Shown one piece after another: positions 42,128-51,612 of a stretch of DNA of 64,000 bases. The notes under the pieces are model-generated. The model worked only from the letters and a program-made list of their open reading frames with translations, was not told the origin of the DNA and searched no databases. The translations under genes were made by a program, and so were the position numbers. Each line of letters starts with the position of its first letter. Positions within the stretch are counted from its first letter, which is position 1. The DNA lies in assembly GCA_963719855.1 (NCBI GenBank), contig CAVRDK010000008.1:124001-188000 (forward strand). Direction: 5' to 3'. The stretch comes from CAIQPV01 sp963719855. Lineage in GTDB: Bacteria > Pseudomonadota > Gammaproteobacteria > Burkholderiales > Gallionellaceae.

Positions 42128-43278
42128 AACTCGTTCGCCCCAATGCGTTACGGTTAGCCGCGCTGCTGTCAGTCGCATTGCTTGCGGGCTGCTCCAGTTG
42201 GTTTGGAGGCTCATCCGTCAAGCCCAAGGAGCCGAATAAACTGGTTGAATTTAAGCCAACTGCCACACTGGAAGTGCGCTGGCATCAGGATATCGGTGGT
42301 GCGGGCGGCAATGTGCTGCAACCGGCCGTGACGAGCGACGCGGTGTATGCCGCGAATGCCAAGGGCGAAGTATTCCGTTTGGAGCGCGCGACGGGCAAAC
42401 AGATGTGGCGCGCCGAGAGCGGCTTTGCCATCTCCGGCGGGGTGGGAGCGGGCGATAATCTGGTGCTGGTCGGTGGGGATAAAGGCGATCTGGCTGCCTT
42501 TGGGCAAGATGGAAAATTACGCTGGAAGGCTAAGGTGTCCAGCGAGATATTAAGTGCGCCGCAGGCTTCCAACGGTATCGTCGTGGTGCGTACCGGTGAT
42601 GGTCGCATTGCCGGATTGAGCGCGACAGATGGCACGCGCCAGTGGTTGTATGAGCGCGCCACTCCGGCACTGATTGTACGCAGCCATGCCGGTGTGAGCA
42701 TAGCGCACGGTATCGTGTATGCCGGTTTTGCCGGCGGCAGGCTGGCGTTAATCAACTTGAGCAATGGTATCGTCATGTGGGAAACAGCAGTTTCGCAGCC
42801 ACGCGGCAATACCGAATTGGAACGTATCAGCGACATCACCAGTTTGCCGGTGGCAGACGACGAGCAGGTTTGCGCAGTGGCTTTTCAGGGCAGCGTGGCT
42901 TGCTTTGATATAGCTCAGGGCAATCCGCTATGGAGCCGCGAGCTGTCCAGCGACAAGGGCATAGCCATGTCGTACAAATATCTCTATGTGACCGACGCCA
43001 ATGGCGCGGTATCCGCACTGGACAAGACCAGCGGCAGTTCGCTGTGGAAGAATGACCAATTGGCCCTGCGCCGTACTTCGATGCCTTATGTGTTAGGCAA
43101 TTATGTGGCGGTAGGCGATTACGAAGGCTATGTACACCTCCTGAACCGCGATGACGGCGGCTTTGCGGCGCGCTTCAAGACCGATGGCGGCAGTATAGTG
43201 GCAGCGCCGATGGGGCTGGATGATGGGCTGCTGGTGCAAACAAACAATGGCGGCGTGTATTCGGTAGCCGTTCATTAA
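42124..43278 (+). CDS. bamB: Outer-membrane assembly lipoprotein BamB
   Basis: The 384-residue lipoprotein has lipobox LLAGC (cysteine about residue 23) and an eight-bladed PQQ-like propeller with repeated motifs such as GxVxxLDxxTGxxxW (for example GEVFRLERATGKQMW). BamB helps the BAM complex insert outer-membrane proteins. It is coupled to yfgM and followed about 95 bases later by der. Confidence 0.96.
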   Translation: MKLVRPNALRLAALLSVALLAGCSSWFGGSSVKPKEPNKLVEFKPTATLEVRWHQDIGGAGGNVLQPAVTSDAVYAANAKGEVFRLERATGKQMWRAESGFAISGGVGAGDNLVLVGGDKGDLAAFGQDGKLRWKAKVSSEILSAPQASNGIVVVRTGDGRIAGLSATDGTRQWLYERATPALIVRSHAGVSIAHGIVYAGFAGGRLALINLSNGIVMWETAVSQPRGNTELERISDITSLPVADDEQVCAVAFQGSVACFDIAQGNPLWSRELSSDKGIAMSYKYLYVTDANGAVSALDKTSGSSLWKNDQLALRRTSMPYVLGNYVAVGDYEGYVHLLNRDDGGFAARFKTDGGSIVAAPMGLDDGLLVQTNNGGVYSVAVH

Positions 43279-43374
43279 AATCCCGTAGGGGGTCAATGAA
43301 CATAGCGAATTGCACCAGTTTTTGTGGTGCGATTCATTTCATTCATCACACCCTATGTACTTTGAAAGCCTGAA

Positions 43375-44769
43375 ATGTTACCCACGCTAGTTCTGGTTGG
43401 TCGACCCAACGTCGGCAAATCCACGCTGTTCAACCGCCTCACGCGCAGCCGTGATGCGCTGGTGGCCGATCAGCCAGGGCTGACGCGCGACCGTCATTAC
43501 GGGCGCGGGCGTATTGGCGAACGGCCTTTTCTGGTAGTGGATACAGGCGGCCTGGAGCCGGTCGCCAAGGAAGGCATTTTGTTCGAGATGGCCAAGCAGA
43601 CGCGGCAGGCGGTGGACGAAGCTGACGTCGTGCTGTTTCTGGTGGATGGACGCCAAGGCTGTACGCCGCAGGACAAAATCATCGCCGAACAATTGCGCAA
43701 GACCGGGCGCCCGGTGCTGCTGCTGGTCAACAAGGCCGAGGGCATGCAGCGCGTTGCTGTAACCAATGAATTTTTCGAGTTGGGCATAGGCGAGCCGCTA
43801 CCGATCTCTTCGGCTCATGGCGAAAATGTGACGGAGGTGGTGGAGCTTGCGCTGGCAGAATTGCCGCCGCAGGAAGAAGGCGAAGAAGAAAAATCCGACC
43901 ATCCCAAGCTGGCCATCGTCGGTCGCCCCAATGTGGGCAAATCCACGCTGGTGAATGCCATTCTGGGCGAAGAGCGCGTGATCGCCTTCGACCAGCCCGG
44001 CACTACGCGCGACAGTATCTACATTGATTTCGAGCGTGCCGGCAAGCAATACACCATCATCGACACCGCCGGGGTGCGCCGCCGGGGCAAGGTGGATGAA
44101 GCCATTGAAAAATTTTCCGTGGTCAAAACCCTGCAAGCGGTAGAAGATGCCAACGTGGTGGTGCTAGTGGTGGACGGGCGCGACCAGATCACCGAGCAGG
44201 ATGCGCACATCGCCGATTTCGTGATGGAAGCCGGGCGCGCACTGGTGGTGGCGGTGAACAAGTGGGACGGGCTGGACGAATATCAGCGTTCAACTGTCAA
44301 ACGCGATATTGAGCGCAAACTGCATTTCCTCAGTTTCGCCAAGCTGCATTTCATCTCCGCCCTGCATGGCAACGGCATCCCCGGTGTGCTGAAATCGGTG
44401 GATGAAGCCTATGCCGCCGCAATGGCCAAGATGCCCACGCCGCAACTCACGCGCGTACTCATTGCCGCAGTCGAAAAACAGCAACCGCCGCGCTCCCAGT
44501 TCCGTCCCAAGATGCGCTACGCCCACCAGGGCGGCAGCAACCCGCCGCTGATCGTGATTCACGGCAGCGCGCTGGACAAGATTCCGGACAGTTACCGCCG
44601 CTATCTGGAACGATCTTTTTGCGAAGCATTCAAACTGCAAGGCACCCCGCTCAGGATCGAATTCAAGGCGGGCAAAAATCCTTTTGAGGGCAGAAAGCGC
44701 CCGCTCACCGAAAGCGAGGAGCGCAAGAATCATCGCGCGCGTATTCGGGGGCGCAGGCTGTACGGCTGA
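43375..44769 (+). CDS. der: GTPase Der (EngA)
   Basis: The 464-residue GTPase has two tandem G domains with P-loops [14 protein letters not shown] (about residue 8) and [14 protein letters not shown] (about 182), and a C-terminal KH-like domain ending near GRRLYG. Der acts in assembly of the 50S ribosomal subunit. It is the last gene of the conserved run. Confidence 0.98.
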   Translation: MLPTLVLVGRPNVGKSTLFNRLTRSRDALVADQPGLTRDRHYGRGRIGERPFLVVDTGGLEPVAKEGILFEMAKQTRQAVDEADVVLFLVDGRQGCTPQDKIIAEQLRKTGRPVLLLVNKAEGMQRVAVTNEFFELGIGEPLPISSAHGENVTEVVELALAELPPQEEGEEEKSDHPKLAIVGRPNVGKSTLVNAILGEERVIAFDQPGTTRDSIYIDFERAGKQYTIIDTAGVRRRGKVDEAIEKFSVVKTLQAVEDANVVVLVVDGRDQITEQDAHIADFVMEAGRALVVAVNKWDGLDEYQRSTVKRDIERKLHFLSFAKLHFISALHGNGIPGVLKSVDEAYAAAMAKMPTPQLTRVLIAAVEKQQPPRSQFRPKMRYAHQGGSNPPLIVIHGSALDKIPDSYRRYLERSFCEAFKLQGTPLRIEFKAGKNPFEGRKRPLTESEERKNHRARIRGRRLYG

Positions 44770-44831
44770 TTTACGTTGTTCATTCTAAAGGGCATGGCAA
44801 ATGTGCCGTCCCTGATGATGAAAATTCGCAC

Positions 44832-44891
44832 TTTGTGGGAGCGGCTTTAGCCGCGAATGTAAGCTATCGCGGCTAAAGCCGCTCCCACAAA
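44832..44891. repeat. Perfect 25-base inverted repeat (REP-like) after der
   Basis: Two exact arms beginning TTTGTGGGAGCGGCTTTAGC with a 10-base spacer. Repeats of the GGGAGCGGCTTTAGCCGCG type are scattered in many proteobacterial genomes. It may also stop transcription after der. Confidence 0.85.
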
Positions 44892-44967
44892 TGCCCGTTT
44901 AATTCGCGATTGGAATTACAATTGAGCGTGCCGCAATCTTCTTTCATTTACTTGCCTGGAGGTTTCC

Positions 44968-45762
44968 ATGAAAAACGTTCTTGCAACTATAGCGCTGTTT
45001 CTCGCAGCAACTTCGCTATCTCACGCCGCTGTGCAGGGCAGAGAAGTAACCTACAGCGCCAATGGTACGACCCTGAAGGGTTATGTTGCCTATGACGATG
45101 CAGTGAAAGGCAAGCGCCCCGGCATTCTGGTGGTGCATGAGTGGTGGGGGCACAATGAGTACGCGCGCAAGCGCGCCCGCATGTTGGCGGAGCGTGGCTA
45201 CACCGCGCTGGCACTGGACATGTACGGCGATGGCAAGCAGGCGCATCATCCGGATGATGCGCAGAAATTCTCCAGCGAGGTGAGCAAAAACGAAAAGCTT
45301 GCCAAGGCAAGATTCGATGCTGCATTTGATTTGCTCAAAAAAGAGAGCACCGTAGATGCGGGCAACATTGCTGCGGTTGGCTATTGTTTTGGTGGCTCGG
45401 TGGCATTGAACATGGCGCGCATCGGCGAACCCCTCAAGGCAGTAGTCAGCTTCCATGGCGGATTGGCTACGGATCATCCGGCGGAGCAAGGCAAGGTACA
45501 AGCACGCATCGCATCGTTCACCGGCGAAGACGACCCAATGATACCTGCAACACAGGTCGCGGCATTTCGCCAGGAAATGGACAAGGCGGGCGTGAGCTAC
45601 AAGGTCGTGACCTATCCCGGTGCCAAGCACGCCTTCACCAATCCCGAAGCCGACAAATACGGCAAGGAGTTCAACCTGCCGCTGGCCTATAACGCTGTGG
45701 CTGACAAGGCTTCGTGGGATGCAGGCTTGGCGTTTCTGGCGGATGCATTCAAGGGAAAATAG
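44968..45762 (+). CDS. Dienelactone hydrolase family protein, exported
   Basis: The 264-residue protein has a signal peptide (to about residue 20) and an alpha/beta-hydrolase fold with nucleophile elbow GYCFGG (Cys in place of Ser, as in DLH), an acid in FTGEDDPMIP and histidine in PGAKHAFTNP. The family hydrolyses dienelactones; this exported form may have another substrate. It lies alone between two palindromes. Confidence 0.9.
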   Translation: MKNVLATIALFLAATSLSHAAVQGREVTYSANGTTLKGYVAYDDAVKGKRPGILVVHEWWGHNEYARKRARMLAERGYTALALDMYGDGKQAHHPDDAQKFSSEVSKNEKLAKARFDAAFDLLKKESTVDAGNIAAVGYCFGGSVALNMARIGEPLKAVVSFHGGLATDHPAEQGKVQARIASFTGEDDPMIPATQVAAFRQEMDKAGVSYKVVTYPGAKHAFTNPEADKYGKEFNLPLAYNAVADKASWDAGLAFLADAFKGK

Positions 45763-45773
45763 ACGCGCAATTT

Positions 45774-45850
45774 GTAGGATGGGTGGAGCGTAGCGTAACC
45801 CATCAATTATTACCATGGAGATGGGTTACGCTACGCTCCACCCATCCTAC
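45774..45850. repeat. Perfect 30-base inverted repeat (REP-like) before rmuC
   Basis: Two exact arms starting GTAGGATGGGTGGAGCGTAG with a 17-base spacer. It is a second repeat family, unlike that at 44832. Such GTAGGATGGG elements are common mobile palindromes in proteobacteria. Confidence 0.85.
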
Positions 45851-45858
45851 TAAATCAC

Positions 45859-47133
45859 ATGCTTGAAATTTCATTAATCATTGTTGTGCTGGTCATTATG
45901 CTGCTGGTAATGCAGTACAGACTGCCTGCGCGTTCGGCGCAGGTGCTGGAGCAACAGCATCGCGCTATGCTGTCCGACTTGCACGATGGGTTGAACAAGC
46001 AGGGTGATCGGCTGATTGCGAGCCAAGCCGAGCAGTCCGAGCGCTTGCGTACAGCGGTAGGCGAGGATTTGCGTCTCACGCGCGAGGCGATCACTGCCCT
46101 GCAAGCCAAGCAGGACGTGCTACGCAGCGAGATACTTGCGCAGACGCTGGCGAAGCTGGCGGAACAGGGGCGCGAAGATCAGAAGCTGATTCAGGATTCT
46201 TTCCGCAATGCGACTCAGCATTTGGCGAGCAGCATCGAGACCTTGTCGAAGACAGTGGACGGGCGGCTGGAACAGATCGGCGGCAAGGTGAACGAGCGGC
46301 TCGACGAGGGATTCAAGAAAACCAACGAGACTTTCGTCAGCGTGATGGCGCGGCTGGCCACCATAGACGAGGCGCAGAAGAAGATCGATGGCCTGACCAC
46401 TAACGTGGTGAGCCTCCAGGAGTTACTCGGCGACAAGCGCTCGCGCGGCGCGTTCGGCGAGGTGCAACTGGAAGGCTTGGTGCGCAATATTATGCCGCCG
46501 CAATCCTATGCCATGCAATACACTTTGCCCAACAGCACGCGCGCCGATTGCGTTCTGATGCTGCCGGAGCCAACCGGCATGGTGGCGGTGGACGCGAAGT
46601 TCCCGCTGGAAAACTATCACCGCATGTTCGATGCGGGACTGGCCGAGTCGGACAAGGCGCTGGCCGCGCGCCAGTTCAAGGCGGACATCAAAAAGCATGT
46701 GGACGACATCAGCAGCAAATACATTATTCCAGGCGTGACTTCGGATGGAGCTGTGATGTTCGTTCCCGCCGAGGCGGTGTTTGCGGAGATCCACGCACAT
46801 CACCCGGATGTGGTGGACTATGCGATGCAGCGGCGCGTGTGGGTGGTATCACCCACCACGTTGATGGCGGTGCTGAACACCGCGCGAGCGGTGATGAAAG
46901 ATGTGGAAACACGCAAGCAGGTGCATATCATCCAGGACGAATTGGGCAAGCTGGGCAAAGATTTCGGACGCTTTGACGAGCGCATGAAGAAGCTGGCGGA
47001 GCACATTCGCCAAGCAAATAAGGACGTGGACGAGGTGCAAATCAGCAGCCGCAAAATCACCGAACAGTTTGCTAAAATCGAGCGCGTCGAACTCGATCAT
47101 CCGACGGCTTTGCCGGAAATATCCCAAGAATAA
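45859..47133 (+). CDS. rmuC: DNA recombination protein RmuC
   Basis: The 424-residue protein has a short hydrophobic N-terminus (about residues 2-18), a coiled coil (about 25-170), and the RmuC nuclease-like domain with RGAFGEVQLEGLVRNIMP and VDAKFPLENY. RmuC limits inversions at short inverted repeats. It begins right after a 30-base palindrome. Confidence 0.94.
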   Translation: MLEISLIIVVLVIMLLVMQYRLPARSAQVLEQQHRAMLSDLHDGLNKQGDRLIASQAEQSERLRTAVGEDLRLTREAITALQAKQDVLRSEILAQTLAKLAEQGREDQKLIQDSFRNATQHLASSIETLSKTVDGRLEQIGGKVNERLDEGFKKTNETFVSVMARLATIDEAQKKIDGLTTNVVSLQELLGDKRSRGAFGEVQLEGLVRNIMPPQSYAMQYTLPNSTRADCVLMLPEPTGMVAVDAKFPLENYHRMFDAGLAESDKALAARQFKADIKKHVDDISSKYIIPGVTSDGAVMFVPAEAVFAEIHAHHPDVVDYAMQRRVWVVSPTTLMAVLNTARAVMKDVETRKQVHIIQDELGKLGKDFGRFDERMKKLAEHIRQANKDVDEVQISSRKITEQFAKIERVELDHPTALPEISQE

Positions 47134-47579
47134 TTCTTCGGCGGAGTTATTTGTATTAGCTCAAACTTGATCTGACACAAACTGTCGGATTGCTACAATC
47201 GCTTTTGCTGCTTCACCTTCATGCAATTTTAAATTGGACTGTCTGAAAGCAGACGGTGGCGACCGTCTGAAACCCAATTCGGCCATTGATGCCTGTTAAC
47301 TCGTTGCCGCAAACCGGTCATGGGTCAAGTAGCGAAATCGCCCCCTTGCTGTCCTTCAATTTTCTCTGAAACGGTAGTTCAACGTAAAATTGAGGGGCTG
47401 TTCGTTATACAGAAGTCAAATGCTCACTACGATACTGACACCAACCGTGAAGGACTTGGACATGAAGGTGATTGGAATGACTTTTCCTATCTTCTGTATG
47501 CACAATGATCACTGCGAGGAAGTAGTTGTTGTCGCTTGAACTAGTTGTACTTACTCGTACCTTATTGGTCAAATCAGCA
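47134..47579. other. Non-coding or uncertain stretch after rmuC
   Basis: About 450 bases. A short hairpin CAGACGGT-GGCG-ACCGTCTG lies at 47250-47269. Two overlapping small frames on opposite strands are visible: one plus (47320-47508) and the minus continuation of the IS-interrupted gene (47405-47582). Neither is convincing alone. No RNA gene seen. Confidence 0.4.
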
Positions 47580-47723
47580 TTGTGACCTTGCCCTGTAAAA
47601 ACGTATTTCTTAACTGAGGGTAGAATTCAAGTTAAGGAGACGTAAACGAGCCATAATCATCACTCTTGCAGCCTGACACAAATTTCCGCAAGCTTGGCGC
47701 ATCTCAAACAAGATGGAGCGAGC

Positions 47724-48032
47724 ATGAAAGATCGAACGGAATTTTGGACAGCGCATGTAGCCGCCGTCAAACATGAAGCAATTTCAGTCAGCGCCTATGC
47801 GAGGCAACACGACCTTTCGATTGCCGCCTTGTATTATTGGCAGCGCAAGCTGAGGTCAAATACTATTACGACTGAAGCTGGTCAAAGCAAATTTGTTGCA
47901 CTACGCATTACAGATCAACTCCCATGTCTTTGCACTTTGGTGTTGCCGTCCGGTTTGCATCTGGAAATGTCGGCGTTGCCTTCGCCGGAATGGTTATCTG
48001 CACTAAACCGTACTTTGCCGGGAGCGCACTAA
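47724..48032 (+). CDS. IS66 accessory protein TnpA
   Basis: The 102-residue product has a helix-turn-helix style N-terminus (ISVSAYARQHDLSIAALYYWQRKLR), typical of the first ORF of IS66 elements. Start ATG 47724 after GGAGCGAGC. The stop overlaps tnpB by one base (TAATG). Confidence 0.85.
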   Translation: MKDRTEFWTAHVAAVKHEAISVSAYARQHDLSIAALYYWQRKLRSNTITTEAGQSKFVALRITDQLPCLCTLVLPSGLHLEMSALPSPEWLSALNRTLPGAH

Positions 48033-48388
48033 TGCATCCCGGTTGCGCTATCGAACAAGTCTACCTGTGCTGCGATGCGATCGACTTCAGGAAAGCGATT
48101 AATGGGCTGAGCGTGATGGTCGAACAAGAACTGGGTTTGAATCCGTTTGGAAGTGCGTTGTATGTATTCGTCAATCGCTCACGGAATAAGATCAAGGTGT
48201 TGTACTGGCATCGCAATGGGTTTTGTCTGTGGCAAAAGCGCTTGGAAGAGGAGAAATTCCATTGGCCGAAACACACTGAGACGAACACGCAAACAATCAC
48301 GCTCAGAGAATTCGAGTGGTTGCTTGAAGGCATTGATTTATGGAGAAATAAACCTCACAAAACGCTGAATTTCGCTTGCATTTCATAG
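48032..48388 (+). CDS. IS66 Orf2/TnpB-like protein
   Basis: The 118-residue product carries the IS66 Orf2 signature DAIDFRKAINGLSVMVEQ and NRSRNKIKVLYWHRNGFCLW. It is needed for transposition in this family along with the transposase. It is nearly identical to the copy at 52491. Confidence 0.92.
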   Translation: MHPGCAIEQVYLCCDAIDFRKAINGLSVMVEQELGLNPFGSALYVFVNRSRNKIKVLYWHRNGFCLWQKRLEEEKFHWPKHTETNTQTITLREFEWLLEGIDLWRNKPHKTLNFACIS

Positions 48389-48409
48389 GGGAAATTGATA
48401 GCATTCCAC

Positions 48410-50095
48410 ATGCTTAAAACACATGAAAAACCTTCAGTTTTACCGCTGGATTATCGCTCCAGAGCCAACCTTCCCGAGTTCACTTTACCCGACGTTTTAC
48501 CGACCGATTCGGCAGCACTGACAGCGCTGCTGATTGCCTGCGTCAATGCAAAGATCGCCTCTGATGAATGCCTCGCCCGTGCAGAGGTGGAGTACGAAAC
48601 CCTCATCGCAAATGCGGCGAAAGAATACGAAACTCGCCTGCAGGAACTCTACGAACAAATCGCTTTAGCGCGCCGCCGCATGTTTGGCCCGAGCTCGGAG
48701 AGTGTTGCGCAGTTTCACCTGTTCGATGAGGCCGAGGTGCTGGCTGCAACTTCAAGCGATGAGCAAGATGTTGCGCCGTTGCCAGCACTGGCATCCGTGG
48801 TGGCTCAAAAGCCAGCGCGCGGCAAACGCAGCCCGTTGCCGCCAGAACTTGAACGGATAGAGATCGTTCACGACGTGCCGGAATCCGAACGTACTTGCGA
48901 TTGCGGCACACCGATGGTGGTGATCAACCGCGTGATCAGCGAACAACTCGACATCGTTCCGATGCAAGTGCGCGTGCTGCAACATATCAGGCTGGTGTAT
49001 GGATGCAAGGCCAGCGAACACGCGCCGGTAACTGCTGCGTTGCCGCCACAGCCTTTGCCCAAGAGTAATGCCAGCCCCGGTTTGCTGGCCATGTTGTTGA
49101 CGACCAAGTATGTCGATGGCTTGCCGCTGGCCAGATTCGAGAAGGTGCTGGCCCGCCACGATGTTACGGTGCCGCGCCAGACGCTGGCACGCTGGGTGAT
49201 CGGCGCGAGTGGCACGCTGCAACCGCTGCACAACCTGATGCGGGATGTCTTGCTTGATGCGCCGTTCATCCATATGGATGAAACGGTGTTGCAGGTACTC
49301 AAGGAAAAGAATAAGAGTCCAACCTCCAACAGTTACATGTGGGTGCAGACGGGCGGGCCACCTGGCAAGTCGGTGGTGATTTACGACTATGATCCGAGTC
49401 GTAGCGGAGAAGTGCCGGCGCGCCTGCTGCTGGGATATCAGGGTTATCTGATGACAGATGGATATGAGGGTTACAACAAGCTTGCCAAGACAGAAGGTAT
49501 CGAGCATCAGGTTTGCTGGTCGCATGCTCGCCGCAAGTTTGTGGAAGCCGTGAAAGTGCAACCGAAAGGCACGCACGGCCATGCCGACCAAGCTGTCGCC
49601 ATGATTGGCAAGCTTTACGCGATTGAACGGGAGCACAAGGATTCGCCCATTGAGGCACGCTATGCCGCGCGCCAAGAGAAAAGCGTACCGGTGCTGGATG
49701 AGTTGCACGACTGGATGGAAAAGCTGTTGCCCATGGTTCCACCCAAAAGCGCACTGGGTAACGCGCTGTCGTATATGCGCGATTACTGGGGCAAACTGGT
49801 TCGCTACACGGAGCGGGGCGATCTGCCAATCGATAACAACCGTTGCGAGAATGCGATTCGCCCCTTTGTGGTTGGACGCAAGGCTTGGTTGTTCAGCGAT
49901 ACGCCAGCCGGCGCCAACGCGAGTGCGATTATCTACTCGCTGGTTGAAACTGCAAAGGCAAACGGCGTAGAGCCATACACATGGCTGCGCCATGTACTGG
50001 AACACCTGCCCGCTGCACAAACTGCGGATGAAATGGATAAGTTGTTGCCGTGGAATTTCCATGCGGCGACTTTAGCTGACATCACGCCTCGCTGA
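48410..50095 (+). CDS. IS66 transposase TnpC, copy 1
   Basis: A 561-residue DDE transposase. It has the N-terminal helical region with LYEQIALARRRMFGPSSE, a zinc-finger-like CDCG segment, and the catalytic core with FIHMDET, MTDGYEGYNK and DNNRCENAIRPFVVGRKAWLF. ATG 48410 is the natural start. Compared with copy 2 it keeps about 21 extra residues near positions 48-75. Confidence 0.93.
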   Translation: MLKTHEKPSVLPLDYRSRANLPEFTLPDVLPTDSAALTALLIACVNAKIASDECLARAEVEYETLIANAAKEYETRLQELYEQIALARRRMFGPSSESVAQFHLFDEAEVLAATSSDEQDVAPLPALASVVAQKPARGKRSPLPPELERIEIVHDVPESERTCDCGTPMVVINRVISEQLDIVPMQVRVLQHIRLVYGCKASEHAPVTAALPPQPLPKSNASPGLLAMLLTTKYVDGLPLARFEKVLARHDVTVPRQTLARWVIGASGTLQPLHNLMRDVLLDAPFIHMDETVLQVLKEKNKSPTSNSYMWVQTGGPPGKSVVIYDYDPSRSGEVPARLLLGYQGYLMTDGYEGYNKLAKTEGIEHQVCWSHARRKFVEAVKVQPKGTHGHADQAVAMIGKLYAIEREHKDSPIEARYAARQEKSVPVLDELHDWMEKLLPMVPPKSALGNALSYMRDYWGKLVRYTERGDLPIDNNRCENAIRPFVVGRKAWLFSDTPAGANASAIIYSLVETAKANGVEPYTWLRHVLEHLPAAQTADEMDKLLPWNFHAATLADITPR

Positions 50096-50136
50096 ATAGA
50101 CTGCTCTTCCTGAATCGCTTACAAGGAGACGAAGAA

Positions 50137-50436
50137 ATGACAACAGGAAAAGGTAAGCGAGCAGCGTACACGCTGGAGTACAAGTTAGAGGCAGTGCGAT
50201 TGGTACAGGGCGGCCAAGCCTGCGCGGTGACCGCCAAAGTGCTGGGCATACCGAAGCAGACGCTTGAGAACTGGGTTCGTCAGGCAGCGAAAGGCAAGCT
50301 GACCGGTGCGGGCAGCAAGCCGGTGAGCGCAGAACAGATGGAGCTGGCGCGTTTGAGAGCCGAGCTTGCGCGGGTCAAGATGGAGCGCGATATATTAAAA
50401 AAAGCGACGGCGTACTTTGCGCGGGAGTCAGCGTGA
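50137..50436 (+). CDS. IS3-family OrfA
   Basis: The 99-residue helix-turn-helix plus leucine-zipper protein is typical of IS3 OrfA (AVRLVQGGQACAVTAKVLGI, RLRAELARVKMERDILKKA). An A7G slippery run at 50397-50404 precedes its end and OrfB lies in the -1 frame, so a fused OrfAB transposase by -1 frameshifting is expected. Its leader is split from the IS3 left end by IS66. Confidence 0.92.
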   Translation: MTTGKGKRAAYTLEYKLEAVRLVQGGQACAVTAKVLGIPKQTLENWVRQAAKGKLTGAGSKPVSAEQMELARLRAELARVKMERDILKKATAYFARESA

Positions 50437-51329
50437 GGTATGCCTGGATTGAGCGGCATAAAAAGCTCTGGCCGATCACGCTGCAATGTGCAGTGCTGAA
50501 CGTCAGTGCCAGCGGCTACTTTGAACGTCAGCGGCGCAAAGATTCTGGTCGGACAGAGACGCCAGGCAAGCGCATCAATGATGAAGCCCTGTTGGTTCAC
50601 ATCAAAGCAGCGCATGCCGCCAGCAAAGGTGAATATGGCTGGCCGCGAGTCTGGCGAGAACTTCATGCCAATGGAGTGCGCGTTTGGAAAGAACGGGTTC
50701 GGCGGCTCATGAAGGAGCACGGCATCAAAGCGCGCGGGAAGCGTAAATTCGTCGTGACCACCGACAGTAAACATAACCTGCCGATTGCGCCGAACTTGCT
50801 CAACCGCAACTTCCAACCGGATGCGCCTGACTGCGTGTGGACGAGCGACATCACTTATATCCAGACCGATGCAGGCTGGTTATATCTGGCTGTGGTTCTT
50901 GATCTGTACAGCCGTCAGGTTGTGGGCTGGAGCATGCAGCCGCACATGCAGACCAGCTTGGTAACCGATGCGCTCAGGATGGCGTGGTTCAGGCGACGGC
51001 CAGAGCCGGGGCTGATCTTCCACTCTGATCGTGGCAGCCAGTATTGCAGTCACGCATTTCAGGGCACACTGGCTGAATACGGCATGCAAAGCTCAATGAG
51101 CCGCAAAGGAAACTGCTGGGACAATGCGCCAACAGAAAGTTTGTGGGGATCGTTGAAAGTAGGAAGGCTATATGGAATGCGGTTTGAAACACAGCGCCAG
51201 GCAATGGACGAGGTGATTGACTGGCTGACGTACTACAACCACAGAAGACTTCACTCAACACTGGATTACATCAGTCCGATGCAGTTCGAGAAAAACTGGT
51301 TTGCGGCACAGTTGAAGAAGGCCGCATAA
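50433..51329 (+). CDS. IS3-family OrfB transposase
   Basis: The 298-residue DDE integrase core has catalytic residues in TSDITYI, FHSDRGSQYCSH and NAPTESLWGSLK, with the NHRRLHSTLDYISP tail. It begins with GTG overlapping OrfA. All catalytic residues are present, so the enzyme looks active if expressed. Confidence 0.94.
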   Translation: MRYAWIERHKKLWPITLQCAVLNVSASGYFERQRRKDSGRTETPGKRINDEALLVHIKAAHAASKGEYGWPRVWRELHANGVRVWKERVRRLMKEHGIKARGKRKFVVTTDSKHNLPIAPNLLNRNFQPDAPDCVWTSDITYIQTDAGWLYLAVVLDLYSRQVVGWSMQPHMQTSLVTDALRMAWFRRRPEPGLIFHSDRGSQYCSHAFQGTLAEYGMQSSMSRKGNCWDNAPTESLWGSLKVGRLYGMRFETQRQAMDEVIDWLTYYNHRRLHSTLDYISPMQFEKNWFAAQLKKAA

Positions 51330-51337
51330 TGAGCGCG

Positions 51338-51496
51338 TTAAGAAATACGGATTACAGGGGCAAGGTCATTGATTTGCGCCGCATCATTGCTCATCCCAGT
51401 CACTTTCGTCACCCCAAACACGGACAGGATCAACACCAGCAGCGGAACGAACCATGTTCTGCTGTAGAACTGTTGGAATGAATTGATAATTTTCAT
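51338..51496 (-). pseudogene. Small membrane protein truncated by the IS3 insertion
   Basis: ATG 51496 gives MKIINSFQQFYSRTWF, a hydrophobic helix VPLLVLILSVFGV, then MSNDAAQIN, where the IS3 end begins (51368). The last codons are IS DNA. Removing the IS and one TTG copy, the frame continues into 47582-47405 for about 58 more codons to TAA. The family is not recognised. SD AAGGAGAA precedes the start. Confidence 0.55.
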
Positions 51497-51612
51497 GATA
51501 TTCTCCTTCTCAATATTCAGGGTGCATCCCGACGCGAGACATAATTGGAAACGCTCGTGAACAACCGCTTGGTGTCGAGGCAAACATCGGTTTTATGGAA
51601 TCACTTTTTTAA

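Larger units (their letters stand above)
47642..50122 (+). mobile_element. IS66-family element, copy 1
   Basis: 2481 bases with ends GTAAACG and CGCTTAC, carrying tnpA-tnpB-tnpC. The exact 8-base duplication AAGGAGAC lies at 47634-47641 and 50123-50130, right for IS66. It is nested inside the IS3-family element. Confidence 0.92.
47583..51368 (+). mobile_element. IS3-family element, split by an IS66 insertion
   Basis: Terminal inverted repeats begin TGACCTTGCCC at both ends and continue to CGTATTTCTTAAC with few mismatches. A 3-base duplication TTG flanks it (47580-47582 and 51369-51371). The IS66 copy at 47642-50122 sits inside its left leader. Without that insert the element would be about 1.3 kb, normal for IS3. 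Confidence 0.88.

Noticed and set aside
48752..50062. 436-codon minus-strand frame within IS66 copy 1 (and its twin at 53146-54456)
   Set aside because: Both are antisense to tnpC, duplicated with the IS. The transposase motifs are on the plus strand.
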